Positions 1-12,500 of a stretch of 64,000 nt of DNA are shown here, one piece after another. Numbering within the stretch: position 1 is the first letter of the stretch; the number at the start of each line of letters is the position of its first letter. The stretch lies in assembly GCA_047967505.1 (NCBI GenBank), contig CM106540.1. One strand, written 5' to 3'. Below the pieces are notes generated by a model, which was not told where the DNA came from, made no database searches, and was given only the letters and a program-made list of their open reading frames with translations. Source of the DNA: Dipteris shenzhenensis. Lineage: Eukaryota > Polypodiophyta > Polypodiopsida > Gleicheniales. The position numbers were made by a program, and so were the translations under genes.

Positions 1-822
1 GATCTCATTGTTGTGCTTGTGCTTAGAATACTAGATTGAAAAAAAGGGCCCTATGGACTCTAAAATGAGCTTGTGCATATGTCTTCATCGAAGAAAATAT
101 GACTTGGATCTAATTTCACATCAACAATCAGTATTTTAATAGACTTATTTCAAGCATAGCCCATATGTTAGGAAAAATAAGATTTCTAAGTGAAGCCAAG
201 CTATTTGATTGAAATCCACTTGGATGAAAAACTAAAATAGAGAACTAGTGGGGTATTTGTGGTTGAAGGAAGAAAGAGAGCACAAAAGAGTACTTCATAG
301 GCTTTTCATAAGTATTTTAGATCACACTAAGATCAAGAAGAGGTGAAGAAATTTTGATGTCAAAAGAAGAAAAGTGTGACCATGACAACTCTCCTAAAGT
401 TTGGAAGAAAATCTCTTATCCCAAGATAAAAAAGAGATGTCTTACTAGTCAAAACTTTGAGATCATCTAAAGATTGGACGTTGAAATCATCAAAGGGGAG
501 GTGAGTTGTCAACTTAAATCATGGAACTCAACAAAGACAACCATTGCTTAAGGGTTTATAAACATTCATTAAAAAGCATACCTTAGGGTTTTAAATCTAG
601 ATGTTTTAAAAAGCATACCCTAGGGTTTTAATTTGGAGGTGTTTTCCCTAGTGTGGTGAATATGCCAACGGTGGAGTATTGTTCACCTTGTTTCTTCTTC
701 AAATCCTTGGGAGTATTTATAGTTCCTTTAGTAAGGGCTTATTAACACCCCTTACTAGGGTATCTTGTATGAGAACCTAGCTCCCCCCCTCCTCTTTGGC
801 GCAATCTCTTCTCTCTCTCTCT
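1..822. other. non-coding flank, nothing recognised
   Basis: No convincing coding frame. It is AT-rich. A short duplicated block around 575-635 repeats an AGCATACC(T/C)TAGGGTTTTAA unit twice. A CT tract lies near 811-823. Confidence 0.5.
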
Positions 823-1110
823 CAGGCCAGTATCTGGAAGACAAACAGGTTACCCATGCACTCAGGACTGCCATACGACAGATGCAGGTCTTATCTCATT
901 AGTTGAGGAAGAGGCAGGGAGGGCCGTAGGCACACCTAAAGAGCAGTAGACTTGCAAGCTATGCACACTTGGAACAGTGGAGACAGAGGAGCACTTCATA
1001 TGTATTTGTCCTGCTTACTATGAGATTTGAGGATGCTATCATTGCGTCTTTCAAGAGAGACTTGAGTTCGACCCACTCTCACATTTGATCCACCTCCATG
1101 TGACCAGGTG
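823..1110 (+). pseudogene. relic of a non-LTR retroelement C-terminus (zf-RVT-like)
   Basis: A broken frame reads GQYLEDKQVTHALRTAIRQ, followed after stops and a frameshift by a zinc-binding-like stretch CKLCTLGTVETEEHFICICP (Cys-x2-Cys, then EEHF, then Cys-Pro). This order matches the zinc-binding region found at the end of many plant reverse transcriptases, where a conserved His and Cys follow a CxxC pair. Several in-frame stops show it is dead. Weak coding traces may run on to about 1640. No 3' tail or target duplication was found, so the element type (LINE or other) is inferred. Confidence is moderate for retroelement origin and low for exact limits. Confidence 0.45.
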
Positions 1111-2537
1111 TGTATTGGCCTCTTTTTGATGGAGATGTGGTGACCCAGAGAGACTCTGCTACACCAGATTAGTTAGCAGGAGGGGACAACACCACAAGAC
1201 ACTAATTGGGCACAGAGACATGTCACTCATTTTTATGCCTTTGAGTTAGCCCCCTGGACACATCGGAGTAGAGGATGAGGAGATAGCCGACACAAGGGCA
1301 GCATGGATCAGTGGGGATAGAGACGACACTGAGCTACAGAGCGGGCGCCACAAAGGGTGGCACGCATGATAGAGGTCTAGCCCATCGCTGCACTACTCAG
1401 AGGAGACCAACTGACACGAGGTTTCATCCTAGATGCCGCCCACCATATATAGAGATCTCGAAGACCAAGCCCCCCGCCATGACAAGAGATAACTCGACAA
1501 CTACAAATACGCAACATCTTTGCGTCTTATCAGAGGGATACCACAACTCCTTGGATATGTCCTTGGAGCTTTCACATTGCCTACAAGAGCTTGAGTGTGC
1601 TTTTTTGAGTTTTGAGTTTATAAGTTCATTAGCTTAGCTTAGCTCATCAAGCGCTAGCGAGCCCTTTGCTTCAGCCCATTGCAACTTGGGTGAGTTATTC
1701 TGCTGATTGTACTTTGGTCTCATTGGCCCGTGAGGCCTCCCCAAGATGTTAATACAACTCTCTCTCTCTCTCTCTCTCTTGATTCTACATGTTAGATAAT
1801 AATGTATATGTGACTCTAATTTGAGAAAAGGCATGGGCACTTACAGCATTGGTTTCCATATACTTAAGCTTTGGTTCATGTCAAAGGTAATACGTGACAT
1901 ATACTACCATACCTATTCTAATAATGAACCTGTAGCAATGGTTTAAAGGGCTTTGGACGAGGGGGAATGGGCACTCATGTAATTAAATGATATGAAATTG
2001 CATTGGGCAAGGCAATGAAGGCCCATGGAGGAGAGGTTGGCTTGTACTAAGGTTGGGTTCAGACCGGGGGAGGTAGCGAATACGCCTTTTGGGAGGATGT
2101 GTGATCTTCACACATGGCAGCAAAACAATATTGGCATTTATTGCCAAGCACATTTTGCAGGTTCTGCAGAAACGTTATTGGATGTTTAGGAACCACTACA
2201 ATGCGTGGCTTTCTTTGATTGGATAAATGGCTAATCTAGAGCCTTCTCCAAGTTACTTGGGCTAATATTTACATTTTTAAATTTGATACATTTGCCCAAT
2301 AATTAGCATAATTTTTTTATACATGCAATTTAGCCCTCCAATTTTGTGTAGACCTGACTATAAGGTTAGATTTTGCAAACCCTAGCGGATTAAAAAAATG
2401 TGCATATGAAGATTAAGTATATGTAAACCCATTGAAGCCTTGAAAATGGTAGCATGGGCTAATATTTGTAACTCTATATTGGAAAAGGTTTCACCCAACG
2501 ACAAACACTTCCATAGCTATGTTCTCAGTAGTCACTG
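1111..2537. other. intergenic DNA with a CT microsatellite
   Basis: No gene recognised. A (CT)n tract occupies 1759-1779. The rest is AT-rich single-copy-looking sequence upstream of the NPH3-like gene. Confidence 0.5.
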
Positions 2538-3193
2538 GTGATTCTCCCTCCTAGACCTAAGGGCTCGGAGACCGTTTTGGCGAATACGATTCTTCGTTTG
2601 CTTCTCTCTTCTCCCTTGCAAGCCTTTTCAGCTCTTCATACTTCATCTCCTTCTCCGACCAATCCAATTCAAATCATCAATTCCTCTAGTTTTAGAATTT
2701 GCATCTGCGTATCACTTGCAGCACCAACCTCTTCTCAATATCTCACGTAGTCTTCCCGTTTTGGATAATCTTCAGCTGCTCGCTCTGTCTCAATCTCTGT
2801 CTGTCTGTCTCTCTCTCTCTCTCAATCAAGGAGTCCTTTGCTCTGCTCTTCGGCCGCGGCCACTCTGCATCTGCCAGGGGGCGGAGGTCCAGAGTACGTT
2901 CGCACTTGTGGCCCAAGACTAGTTGGGTCCTCGCCATCTCCTTATTTCCTCCTCTGGTCCCTCACTATCTTGCATCTTTCCCTTGTCCTGTGTCTATGTT
3001 CGTCTCCCATCACGTATTTGGGCCCGTGCCTCTCTTCATTGCCTTCTTCTTCCCTTCCCTTCCGTCTCCTCATGCTCGTTTGCCCCTCCCCTCTGGTACT
3101 CTTCCTCCACCCTGCCGTTTCGCAGTCTGACATCTTCCGCCTTGTCTTCCTTCCCAGCTCCTCCCGAGGGGGAGAGAGGGATAGACGGAGAGT

Positions 3194-3232
<39 letters not shown>

Positions 3233-3453
3233 CCCCCCCCCCCCTCCCCCCGTTCCGCCCCGCCTGCCGCCCGCGTTTTTGTTAATACTAGGCACCGTTT
3301 GATCTCTACACGTTGTCGTATTGCTGTCTTCTCCGTCACATTGTACCCTTAGACTGCGATACTTCTTGATCATATCCTCGCTATTTGAACAATGCGTGCT
3401 ACTGCACTAGCTGTGGAGATGTACTTCAAATCCAAATAGTAGAGCTGGCGAAC
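2538..3453 (+). promoter_or_regulatory. putative promoter / 5' leader of the NPH3-like gene
   Basis: This pyrimidine-rich stretch lies directly upstream of the start codon. It contains CT tracts (about 2800-2825 and 3199-3230) and an almost pure C run (3230-3250). Such CT-rich leaders are common in plant 5' UTRs. No clear TATA box was assigned and the transcription start is unknown. A 5' UTR intron cannot be excluded. Long open frames here are low-complexity artefacts (Leu-Ser and Pro repeats). Confidence 0.4.
3392..3439 (+). other. possible upstream ORF (15 codons)
   Basis: ATG at 3392 opens a 15-codon frame ending with TAG at 3437-3439. It lies 14 nt upstream of the main ATG and is in a different frame. 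It would matter only if it is on the mature transcript, which the sequence cannot show. Confidence 0.3.
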
Positions 3454-3512
3454 ATGGCCTGTGTTAAAATAGGATCAAAATCCGATAGCTTTCAGCGCAA
3501 AGGTCAAGCATG
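3454..3512 (+). CDS. NPH3-like gene, coding exon 1
   Basis: This 59-nt exon starts at ATG 3454 and ends in a phase-2 split Trp codon (TG|G). The donor ATG|GTAAGTTG is near-consensus. It encodes [19 protein letters not shown] plus two bases of Trp20. The fit to the family N-terminus and to the reading phase of exon 2 identifies it, although it is too short to stand out as an ORF. Confidence 0.9.
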
Positions 3513-6500
3513 GTAAGTTGCAAAATTGGCTATACATATCAGTAACCGTTTTCGAAATTCTGAACTGCAGGTTTCGAGGACTCTTTCTTTCTTAATGAAT
3601 AGCATCCTCCTGTATATTGGGGAGGTAATTTGAATGACGTACCTTTTGACAGCGACGCGAATTTCGGGCCTGCTACGAAATTGTCGTTGTTCACACGTTT
3701 TACCTTGGTTCTGAATTTGCACGTTTATAGGCATTTGCGCTGACTAATTCCCAGTTTTGTTTCTCCTGAATTTCAATGAATGCAATTTAGATTTTCTCCG
3801 AATATCCGAAATGTATTGCTCGATTTGTGTCATCTTTTTGGTCGGTGTTTTCAGTGGACAGTGAACGTGGTATTGCATCAGCTGATTTTTTCAGTCGCTG
3901 TTTTACTGCATCACAATCCGGGCTGCCGTTCACCTTCACAGGCCCAAAGAGCTCAGACAATTGGACGGTTGATTTTTGTGATAACATTAAAGACGCAGAG
4001 TGTGTAGAGCGGCAGAGTATTTAGACATATGAGAACGTGGGTGGGATTTCCAAATCGTCTGATTTCTATCGCAGCATGCGATTTCTATAGATCTGGACGT
4101 GCTGTAAGGCAGCATGCGATTTGATGTAGTTGCGATCGCAATTGATGGAATGGATCTTATGGTGTTAAGGAGACAATAAAATTCATAAACGTTGCTCGCA
4201 TAATATGGTTTCTTTTTTTTGGGGGGGGTTTTCTTTAAAGTCCTACTTATGTCTTGAATGTAAAACAAGTCGTCTCCTATGTCTTTTTATTTTATTGTTC
4301 TTTGCATTTTGTTACTGTTTGTGAAATTGTTTAGTTTCGTACTTCTAGGGCTTCTATGTAGATACATGTATTGTTTGGTTGCTGTTCTTTGGTCAGGGAT
4401 GTTTGGTTGCACTATCTCTACATGTATCTGGAAACTCCACCATTACCTTTTTCGTTCATTGATTTTTTTCAAGTATTTTATGGAATATATGCTGTTGACA
4501 TCTTCTGCTTCCTTTCTGTTTGACGCTGCAGGTTTTGTTTAACTGGACTTCCAAGTGACGTCATCATCAAAGTAGAAGAGATGTCTTTTCATCTTCACAA
4601 GGTATGAACAGGTCTGCTTTCAATGGAAGCAAAGTTTATCTGTAATTGTGTGCTACTTTAATTATGTTAGCAACGCTGACAAGAAATGTGTCTTGTGGAC
4701 AGTTTCCCTTAATAACCAGGAGTGGTAGATTGGCTAAATTGGTGGATGCTTATTCAGATGAGAAAGAGGACATCTGTCACTTACAACTTCCGGATATACC
4801 TGGTGGCTCAGGGGCATTTGAACTTGCTGCGAAGTTCTGTTATGGAGTTCGCCTGGAGCTAACAGCAGTCAATGTAGTAACTGTAAGGTGTGCAGCAGAG
4901 TATCTTGAGATGACAGAGGAGTATGGTGAAGGAAACCTGATTCCCAGGACTGATGGCTTTCTAAACCAAGTGTTGCTCCGCTCTTGGAAGGAGTCCATCC
5001 GTGCTTTTCAGAGCTGTGAGCAAGTACTTGCAAAGGCAGAGGAGCTGGGAATTGTTAAAAGGTGCGTGGACTCAATAGCCATGAAAGCATGTACTGATCC
5101 GAATCTGTTTGGATGGCCAATAATGGAGCATGGTACTATGCAAAGCCCAGGAGGAAGTGTGTTATGGAATGGTATCAGCACAGGTGCAAAACCTAGGCAT
5201 GCTCGATCTGACTGGTGGTATGATGACATCTCTGTATTAAGCCTGCCATTAATCAAACGGCTAATCATTGCAATGCAAACAAGAGGAATAAAAATGGAAA
5301 GTATTGCAGGAGCACTTATGCATTTTGCGAAGAGGCACCTTCCAGTTCTTAGTCGGAGGCAGGGTATTCGGTCTGGGGGCAGAAAGCTTGGATCTAGTTC
5401 TGTTGCACCTGTACTCTCAGAGAGTGAACAAAAAATAATCCTGGAGACTATTGAGAAGCTCCTACCTCCACAAAAGGGTGTTGTTTCAACAAAGTCGCTT
5501 TCTGGGCTGTTACGCAGTGTGGTGATTTTAAATGCAAATCCTGTGTGCAGGAGCAATTTAGAACATCGAATTGGTTTGCAGCTGGAGGAAGCAAGTCTGG
5601 AGGATTTGCTGTTCCCCAACCTTTCTTACAATCTAGAGACACTGTATGATGTTGATTGTGTACAGCGGATAGTTGATCATTTTCTATTGATTGATGAATC
5701 AGCTGCTGCGACCTCTTCCCCATCATCTGATGATGATGCACAGCTCATAAGTTCCCCTTCCCTTTCTCCCATGATGATGGTTGGCCGGTTGATGGATGGG
5801 TACCTTGCAGAAGTGGCACCTGATGTCAATTTAAAGCCTTCCAAATTCCAATCATTGGCAGAATCTTTACCAGATTTTGCACGTGCACTCGATGATGGAC
5901 TTTATCGAGCTATCGACATGTATTTGAAGGTTTGTTTTCTGCTATTGTCTGTATTGTACAAGCAATCTCAATAAAGATCTTAGTCCCAGGTCTGAAATGT
6001 AATGAAGGGGAAAAGGGCCAAGTTAGAGGCCCTTTTGAGGCCCTTTAGGTGGAAAATGTGGAGGGACTATATAAGTCCCCATCCACCCCCTACTATTTAT
6101 TTTTTTGATGTGACATCTAATCCTATCTACTACCTCCTCCTTCCTCCTATGTACTGCCTACTCTCTCTCCCAATCTCTCTCTATCTCTCTCTCTTCCTCT
6201 CTCTTCCTCTCCCTCTACCCTTCCTCTCCTTCTTCCCCTTCCTCTCTCTCTCTCTCTCTCTCCCTTTCCCTCTCCCCTCTCCTCTTTTCCCCCCTTTCTT
6301 GCCATCTCTGGCGCTTCACCAATTCAGCCCCGGCCTCTTTCATTGCATTGGTATCAGAGCACCGACACTGGCACTTCTGTTTCCTCCTACACCCTTTCCG
6401 TGAGCCAAGCCAATTCTTACGCAGATGAGTGGCATCAAGCAACATCATCGTCAAGGCAAGGAATGAGTGGAGACCCAAGGGAGAACACCCCTTCGTACGT

Positions 6501-9500
6501 CAGACACGTCGGAAGCCTGAGAGCCATCAGCTATTCTTTCCAAACAAGCTAGCTCGTCAGCCAACGAGCAGCTCAAGGGAGAGAGCCGATGAGGCAAAGG
6601 CAGAAGAGTATTGGCAGAGATCTGTCTACGGTCAGTGACTTCGAGGGGAGCCTCTTAGAGTCTACGAACAGAAGAGCTTTAAAGAGTTCAGCATCTCCGT
6701 TGCCAAGCCCGCCCTGCCATTTCCGTTACCAACGTTGCTACCCGTGTCGCCATCGTTGTCACCTCGCAAGCCACATGGAATCCAGTATCTTTGTCGCCAA
6801 GCCGCCCTGCATTTCCGTTACCGACGTTGCTACCCGTGTCACCATTGCTGCCTCCTTGCAACCCATCTCGCGTGCCCTCGCCATGGCTTTTCTGCCACAT
6901 CGCGCCCGGCGACGCCACCTTGCATCAGCGCTGTGCTGTGCCGTTGCAGAACCTTAGCAATTGCTAAGGTCTGCAGGTTTGCCGGGGTTTAGGCTAACTA
7001 GGTTAGGTTTAATTAGTAGGTTTGGGTTAGTCAAGTAGGTCTAGTTAGTTGGGGTTGGTTAGGTTAGAAGGGGTTAAGCTAACTAGGGTTAGTGCAAGCG
7101 GTGGTTAGGACAGATCCAACTAACTCAGAGTCCTAAGTGGCTTAGCGGTCCTAGGAGTCCTAGGTTAGTGTACTAACTGTCCTAGGTGACTTAGGGACCT
7201 CTCCCCCCCCCAAAAAAACAAACAAACAAACTCAGAATTTTCCAGCCTCTTTTAGTGGCTTTCCACAGCCCTATTTTGGCTCATTCAGGCCCCGTTTCGA
7301 AGCTTCTTTGACGACCTTTTTCTCGAGCCTCTCCATCGACCTTTTCGTGTTTTCACACACTATTTAAGGTGCTCATTATAGCAGGGATTTGCTATCCATT
7401 TCTCTTTGTCTACATTCAAGCTTCTCTCTCCAGGACCAGTCACCATGCCACCGAAGCGTGCCCCTTGTGATATATTGTATGACATTGATGAGGCTGCTCA
7501 GTATGAGCAAGTGCCTGGCACAGTGGTTGCATCCATTGGTGGTATAGAGGTTCCTTCCACTCAGCCTCTCTCTCTCTTGCATCCCGAGAAGCGCAGGCAG
7601 CGCAGACGTAGTTTTTGGATGCCGTTTCCTCCATGCTCCAGGGTGCTTCCCGCCATATAGGACAGGAGTCCAGCCAGCAGCTTACCATAGCCATGGCTAT
7701 GCAGGATACTGCTTTTGCCGAGATGGGACAGCAGATCACCTCTGCCATTGCTATGCAGGATAAGGGTAAGCATTCCGCACCCCAGCAAGGGGACCACTCA
7801 GACAGTTAGGATGTTTTGTTTGCTCCATGCAGGGGTTTTATGGCAGATGCTCGCTATGCCTATGAGCATCAGTCTTCTGGACCGTTGCATGTACCCTAGC
7901 ATGGGGATTGTCTGGACGTAGATGATGCATTTTTTGTGCCACAGAGCACCTTCTTGCAGGATCTTAGGCCATCATTTGGCTCACAGCTTTCTGCATCCAT
8001 GCAGGCTGAGCTCTCTCTCTTGGGCCAACTCGTTGGTGTGCATCCGGTTAGTGCTCTTGTCACTGCACCAGTATGCCTGGAGCTGGCTTTGGTTTATATG
8101 ACAGTCCACACCCCGGGGAGAGAGGTCAGTGCTCTTCTTTGCCCTTTGGTATGCCATCATATCGGAGAGATGCATTTGGCAGAGAGACCCGACCAGGGGT
8201 TCATGCACCTATCGCTCCGCCAACGAGCACATATAGCTAGACGCATTCAGTGCATCAGATGGCAGCAATTACTACGCAGCAGGGGGTTAGTGGTGGGCAG
8301 CAAGCCACTTTTGATGACATGCTGGCATATTCTTTGTGTTCATATAAGGCCCTAACCTGAGGCCATCAAACTTGAGATGTCCTTCTCCGAGTATGTGAAC
8401 CTTAAGCGTGATGATGCCCGCACTTCCGGAGGTTACACACACACGAATTATGCAGCCAAGGATATCAAGGACAAACTGACAGTGCATAAGTTCAAAGGGG
8501 ACACTCGCACACCTAATGAGCGGGAGGAGTGGCTTAGGAAGTTGGAAGATTATTTCCACTTCTACCCAAAGCAGGATGAGGATCGCATAATCTTTGCAGG
8601 TATGCACATGTAGGACTATGCACATACTTGGTGGCGTTATATCAGGGAATCGCCTCAGAGGCCAGCCACATGGAAAGAGTTCAAGGAGTTGATGATCACC
8701 ACATTTGTATCCCTGCTCATATTGGAGCAATATCTGGCTGAATTCTATGCATTATCGCAGACTGGTACTGTCCAAGAGTACTTGCAGCGTTTTTGGAGAC
8801 TTTCCTTGTTTGTACAGGACGTATATGAAGAGGGGGAAGTTGCTGCATTTCATCCAGGGATTGAGTCCTTCTCTCGATGCAGATGTGAAGGCACATAACC
8901 CTCAAACAATTGAGCATGCAACCCAATTGGTAGAGGTATTTGAGCCCAAATATGCCAGCAAGTATAAGATGACAGTGGGCAACGCATATGGGAATGCAAA
9001 TGAGGCTGAGAAGAAGCCTAAGGTGACTGATTGGCATGAAAGAAAATCAGCAGCAACACCATTTCCGAGGTTTCCCACTGTTACAGGCAGCAAGATGCCA
9101 TATGCTAAGCCATACAGGTCATTTGATGCTAAGCCAGGAGCTAAGCCAAGTGTCGGAAATGAAAAAACAGAATTTAAACAACACACCAGGGCTATTATGG
9201 ACAACAGAAAGCGGACAAACTTATGCTTAACAATGGTACTGCAAAACTCAGCATGATTATTGAGATATCGGATGATGAGGATTTAATGGATCCTTCTGAG
9301 ACTTTGGATGCCACTCATGATGATTCAGAGGTGCACAAGTCGTGGAAGAAGCTCCAGATGTTGGAGCCACAAAGGGGGCTGATTTCCCCTTTGATCCCGG
9401 TGGCGCTAATGAACATAATATGCATGGTATACAATCTGATGACACTCAGCCCACAAGTAACATGTGAGGCCGTTGGCCTAAAGTCTTTCATGTGGAGCAT

Positions 9501-12500
9501 CAGGTTGCTATACCTTTTCTTGCGCAAGATGATGCTAATAGAAATATGCTCCTGTGGATGAGGAGGAGATCTATTGGGATGGGCAGCAAACAATATATGC
9601 TATCTCTTTTCATGCCTTGATGGGTGCCAAAAGTGTCGAAACTATCAGATTGAAAGGACAAATTAGTGGTAGGACTGCTCACATGCTTGTGGACAGTGGT
9701 AGCACTCATAGTTTCGTCAATTCTAAGACGTGGGACTGATCGCTACTGAGATTGATCTTGGGCTGAGAGTAGAGGTGGCAAATGCACAGCATTTGGTCAG
9801 CAAATTTTGTTGCCAAGATGCAAGGATCAAGCTCTCTAAGGATTATGAATTTGTTGGGGATCTCTTTGCATTGGATATGGGCCCAATAGATGCTGTCTGG
9901 GCTGCGATTGGCTAAAATCTTTGGGTAAAATCAGCATGGATTTAAATACCCTATCACTCAGCGTTGTCCACAAGGGTAGAATTGTAGCATGCATGGCATT
10001 TCCACTAGGTCATTTCAGCAAGGCAGTTGGCCAGCGAGCTCAGGAAGGAGCATGCCCTCTACTCATTGAATGTGTCAGTATCTCAGGGGGGAAGCATTTT
10101 CTGTGTTGAGGATTGTGATATGCAGCAATTGCTATCGGAGTTTGCTGATGTATTTGCTGATATGCCATCCCAATTGCCTCCCAAGAGGGATGTGGATCAT
10201 GCCATTGTTCTAGGGCTGGTAGTAAGCCCATAAACAAAGCCCCATACCGTCTCTCTAAGGTTGAGCGGGAGGAAGTGGCAGTACAGGTGTGGGAAGTGCT
10301 TGAGAAGAACTTCATCTCTCATAGCACTTCTCCTTTTGCCTCTCCGGTGCTTCTGGTGAAGAAGAAGGATGGATTGTACCGCATGTGCATTGATTATAGG
10401 GATCTAAATAAGGCCACTATCAAGAACAGGTTTCAAATCCCTGGGATAGATGACCGGTTGGATGAACTCAAGGGTGCTCAGTTTTTCACGAAGATAGATT
10501 TGAGCTCTGGTTACCATCAAATCAGGGTGAAAGAAGGAGACGAGCACAAGACCGCCTTTTGCACAGAAGGGGGTGTGTATGAATTCAAGGTGATGCCTTT
10601 TGGATTGACTAATACACCGGCCACCTTCCAAGCACTGATGATCAAGATATTGCAGCCACTTCTTTTCAGATGCGTGCTGGTTTTCTTTGATGATATCCTC
10701 ATTTACAGCAAGGATAGACAAGAGCACATTAAGAATGTGAAGCTAGTGCTGAAATTTTGAGGATGCATCAGCTTTATGCATCTCCTTTAGTGCTAGCCTT
10801 CATCATGGCTGAGTCTGCCCTTCACCTCCGGAGTGCCGACAGAAACTCAGTACGAAGACTTTGTATAAATGGATGCTCAAGTATGTGTGGGTGTGTGGAT
10901 TTGTATGTGTGAGAGCATATTTTTATACTATGGTCTACACCCACTGTTGGGCGCTGATGACGTCAGTGGGGATGCCATAGTAGCTAGTCCCTGCTATGCA
11001 TGATGGAGTTTATGGTTTTCAACCTTGTGAGTGACTCTCATGAGATTGAAACTGCACTATGTTGTGTTTTTAGAGGATGAGTTTGGGAATGTTCCTGGAT
11101 TCATCTAGGTATATAAAAGCCAGCAAATGCACTTTTATGGCAAAGGAGGTTGAGTATTTGGGGCATATTGTGAGTAGACGTGGCATTCGGGTGGATCCCG
11201 CGAAGGTGAAATGCATCAAAGATTGGCCATAGTCACAAAATCCCACCCAGGTGAGAGGATTTTTAGGTCTTGCTTCCTTCTACAGGCGCTTTATTCGTAA
11301 ACTTGCCAAGAGGGCAGCTCCTCTTACTGACCTCTTGAAGAAGGATGCTTTTCGGTGGTCAAAGGAAGCACAACACAGTTTTGAAGACCTGAATTTGCTC
11401 ACTCATGTACATGTCTTGGTATGCCCTGATTTTTCGCGTCCTTTCATTGTGGAGGCAGATGCCAGTGGCAAAGGATTGGGGGCTGTTCTTTTTTTTCAAA
11501 AAATAAAATAAAATTGGGGGTAGGAACACGGGGTAATAGCCTTTGAAAGCAGGAAGTTTGATGCCAAAGAACTCAATTATCATGTTTATGATTAGGAGAT
11601 GCTGGCTATGTTGCATGCTTTCAAGAAATGGCCACTATTTGTACGGAAGTAAAGTTAAGGTGAAAACAGATCATAGGACACTCAGATTCTTCCTCACCCA
11701 GCCAAATTTGTCATATAAGCAAAATAGGTGGTTGGCTACAGTCCAATCCTATGATTTTGACATTGAGTACAGAAAAGGAAAGGAAAATGTGGTTGCAGAT
11801 GCCTTGTCCAGGATATGGGCTTGCAATTTGTCTGCTATCTTTACCATATATCAAGAGTTGATTCATGGCATTCAGGAAGAGTATATGCAGAATTCTAAGG
11901 CAGCTCCCATATTTTCAGATTTGCAGAAGCCTTCTAGTCAGGCTCCGGATTTCAAATTGTATAATGGGCTGTTGCGGTGCCAAGAAAGGATTTATTTAGT
12001 GGCAGACTCAAAATACCGCCAGCTGGTTTTGCAAAAAATGTACTCCTCTCCCATGGCTGGGACATGCGGGTATCACTAAAACATATGAAAGAATCAAGCA
12101 AAGCTTTACTTGGGAAGGCATGTGGAGAGATGTGGTTAAATACGTGGCTGAATGCTTGCCTTGCCAACAGAATAAAGTGGACAGCAAATTACTTGCAGGT
12201 CTCTTGTAGCCATTACCCATTCCAAAGGGCAAATGGACGCAACGTACCCACTGCTGTAAATATCTCATCCCAAAAGCGACCCATAAATTTTGCATCTCTG
12301 TCACGGACAATTTCTTGAGGGAAACCATGATGCTTAAAGACATGGTCAATGAATTGCCAAGCAATCTGTGATGCTGAATACCGGGTCTTAGTGGGTATGA
12401 AATGGACCTGTTTTGTCATTCTATCCACCACAAAAAAGATGCTGTCCCATCCCATCTCTGTAGAAGGCAATCCTATGATGAAATCCACTGCTACATGCAG

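Noticed and set aside
2699-3373. Several overlapping 100-150-codon frames on both strands
   Set aside because: They run through CT and C tracts and encode Leu-Ser or Arg-Glu repeats; no domain. They are leader sequence.
5008-5619. 203-codon minus-strand frame
   Set aside because: Shadow of NPH3-like exon 3, which has clear domain support on the plus strand.
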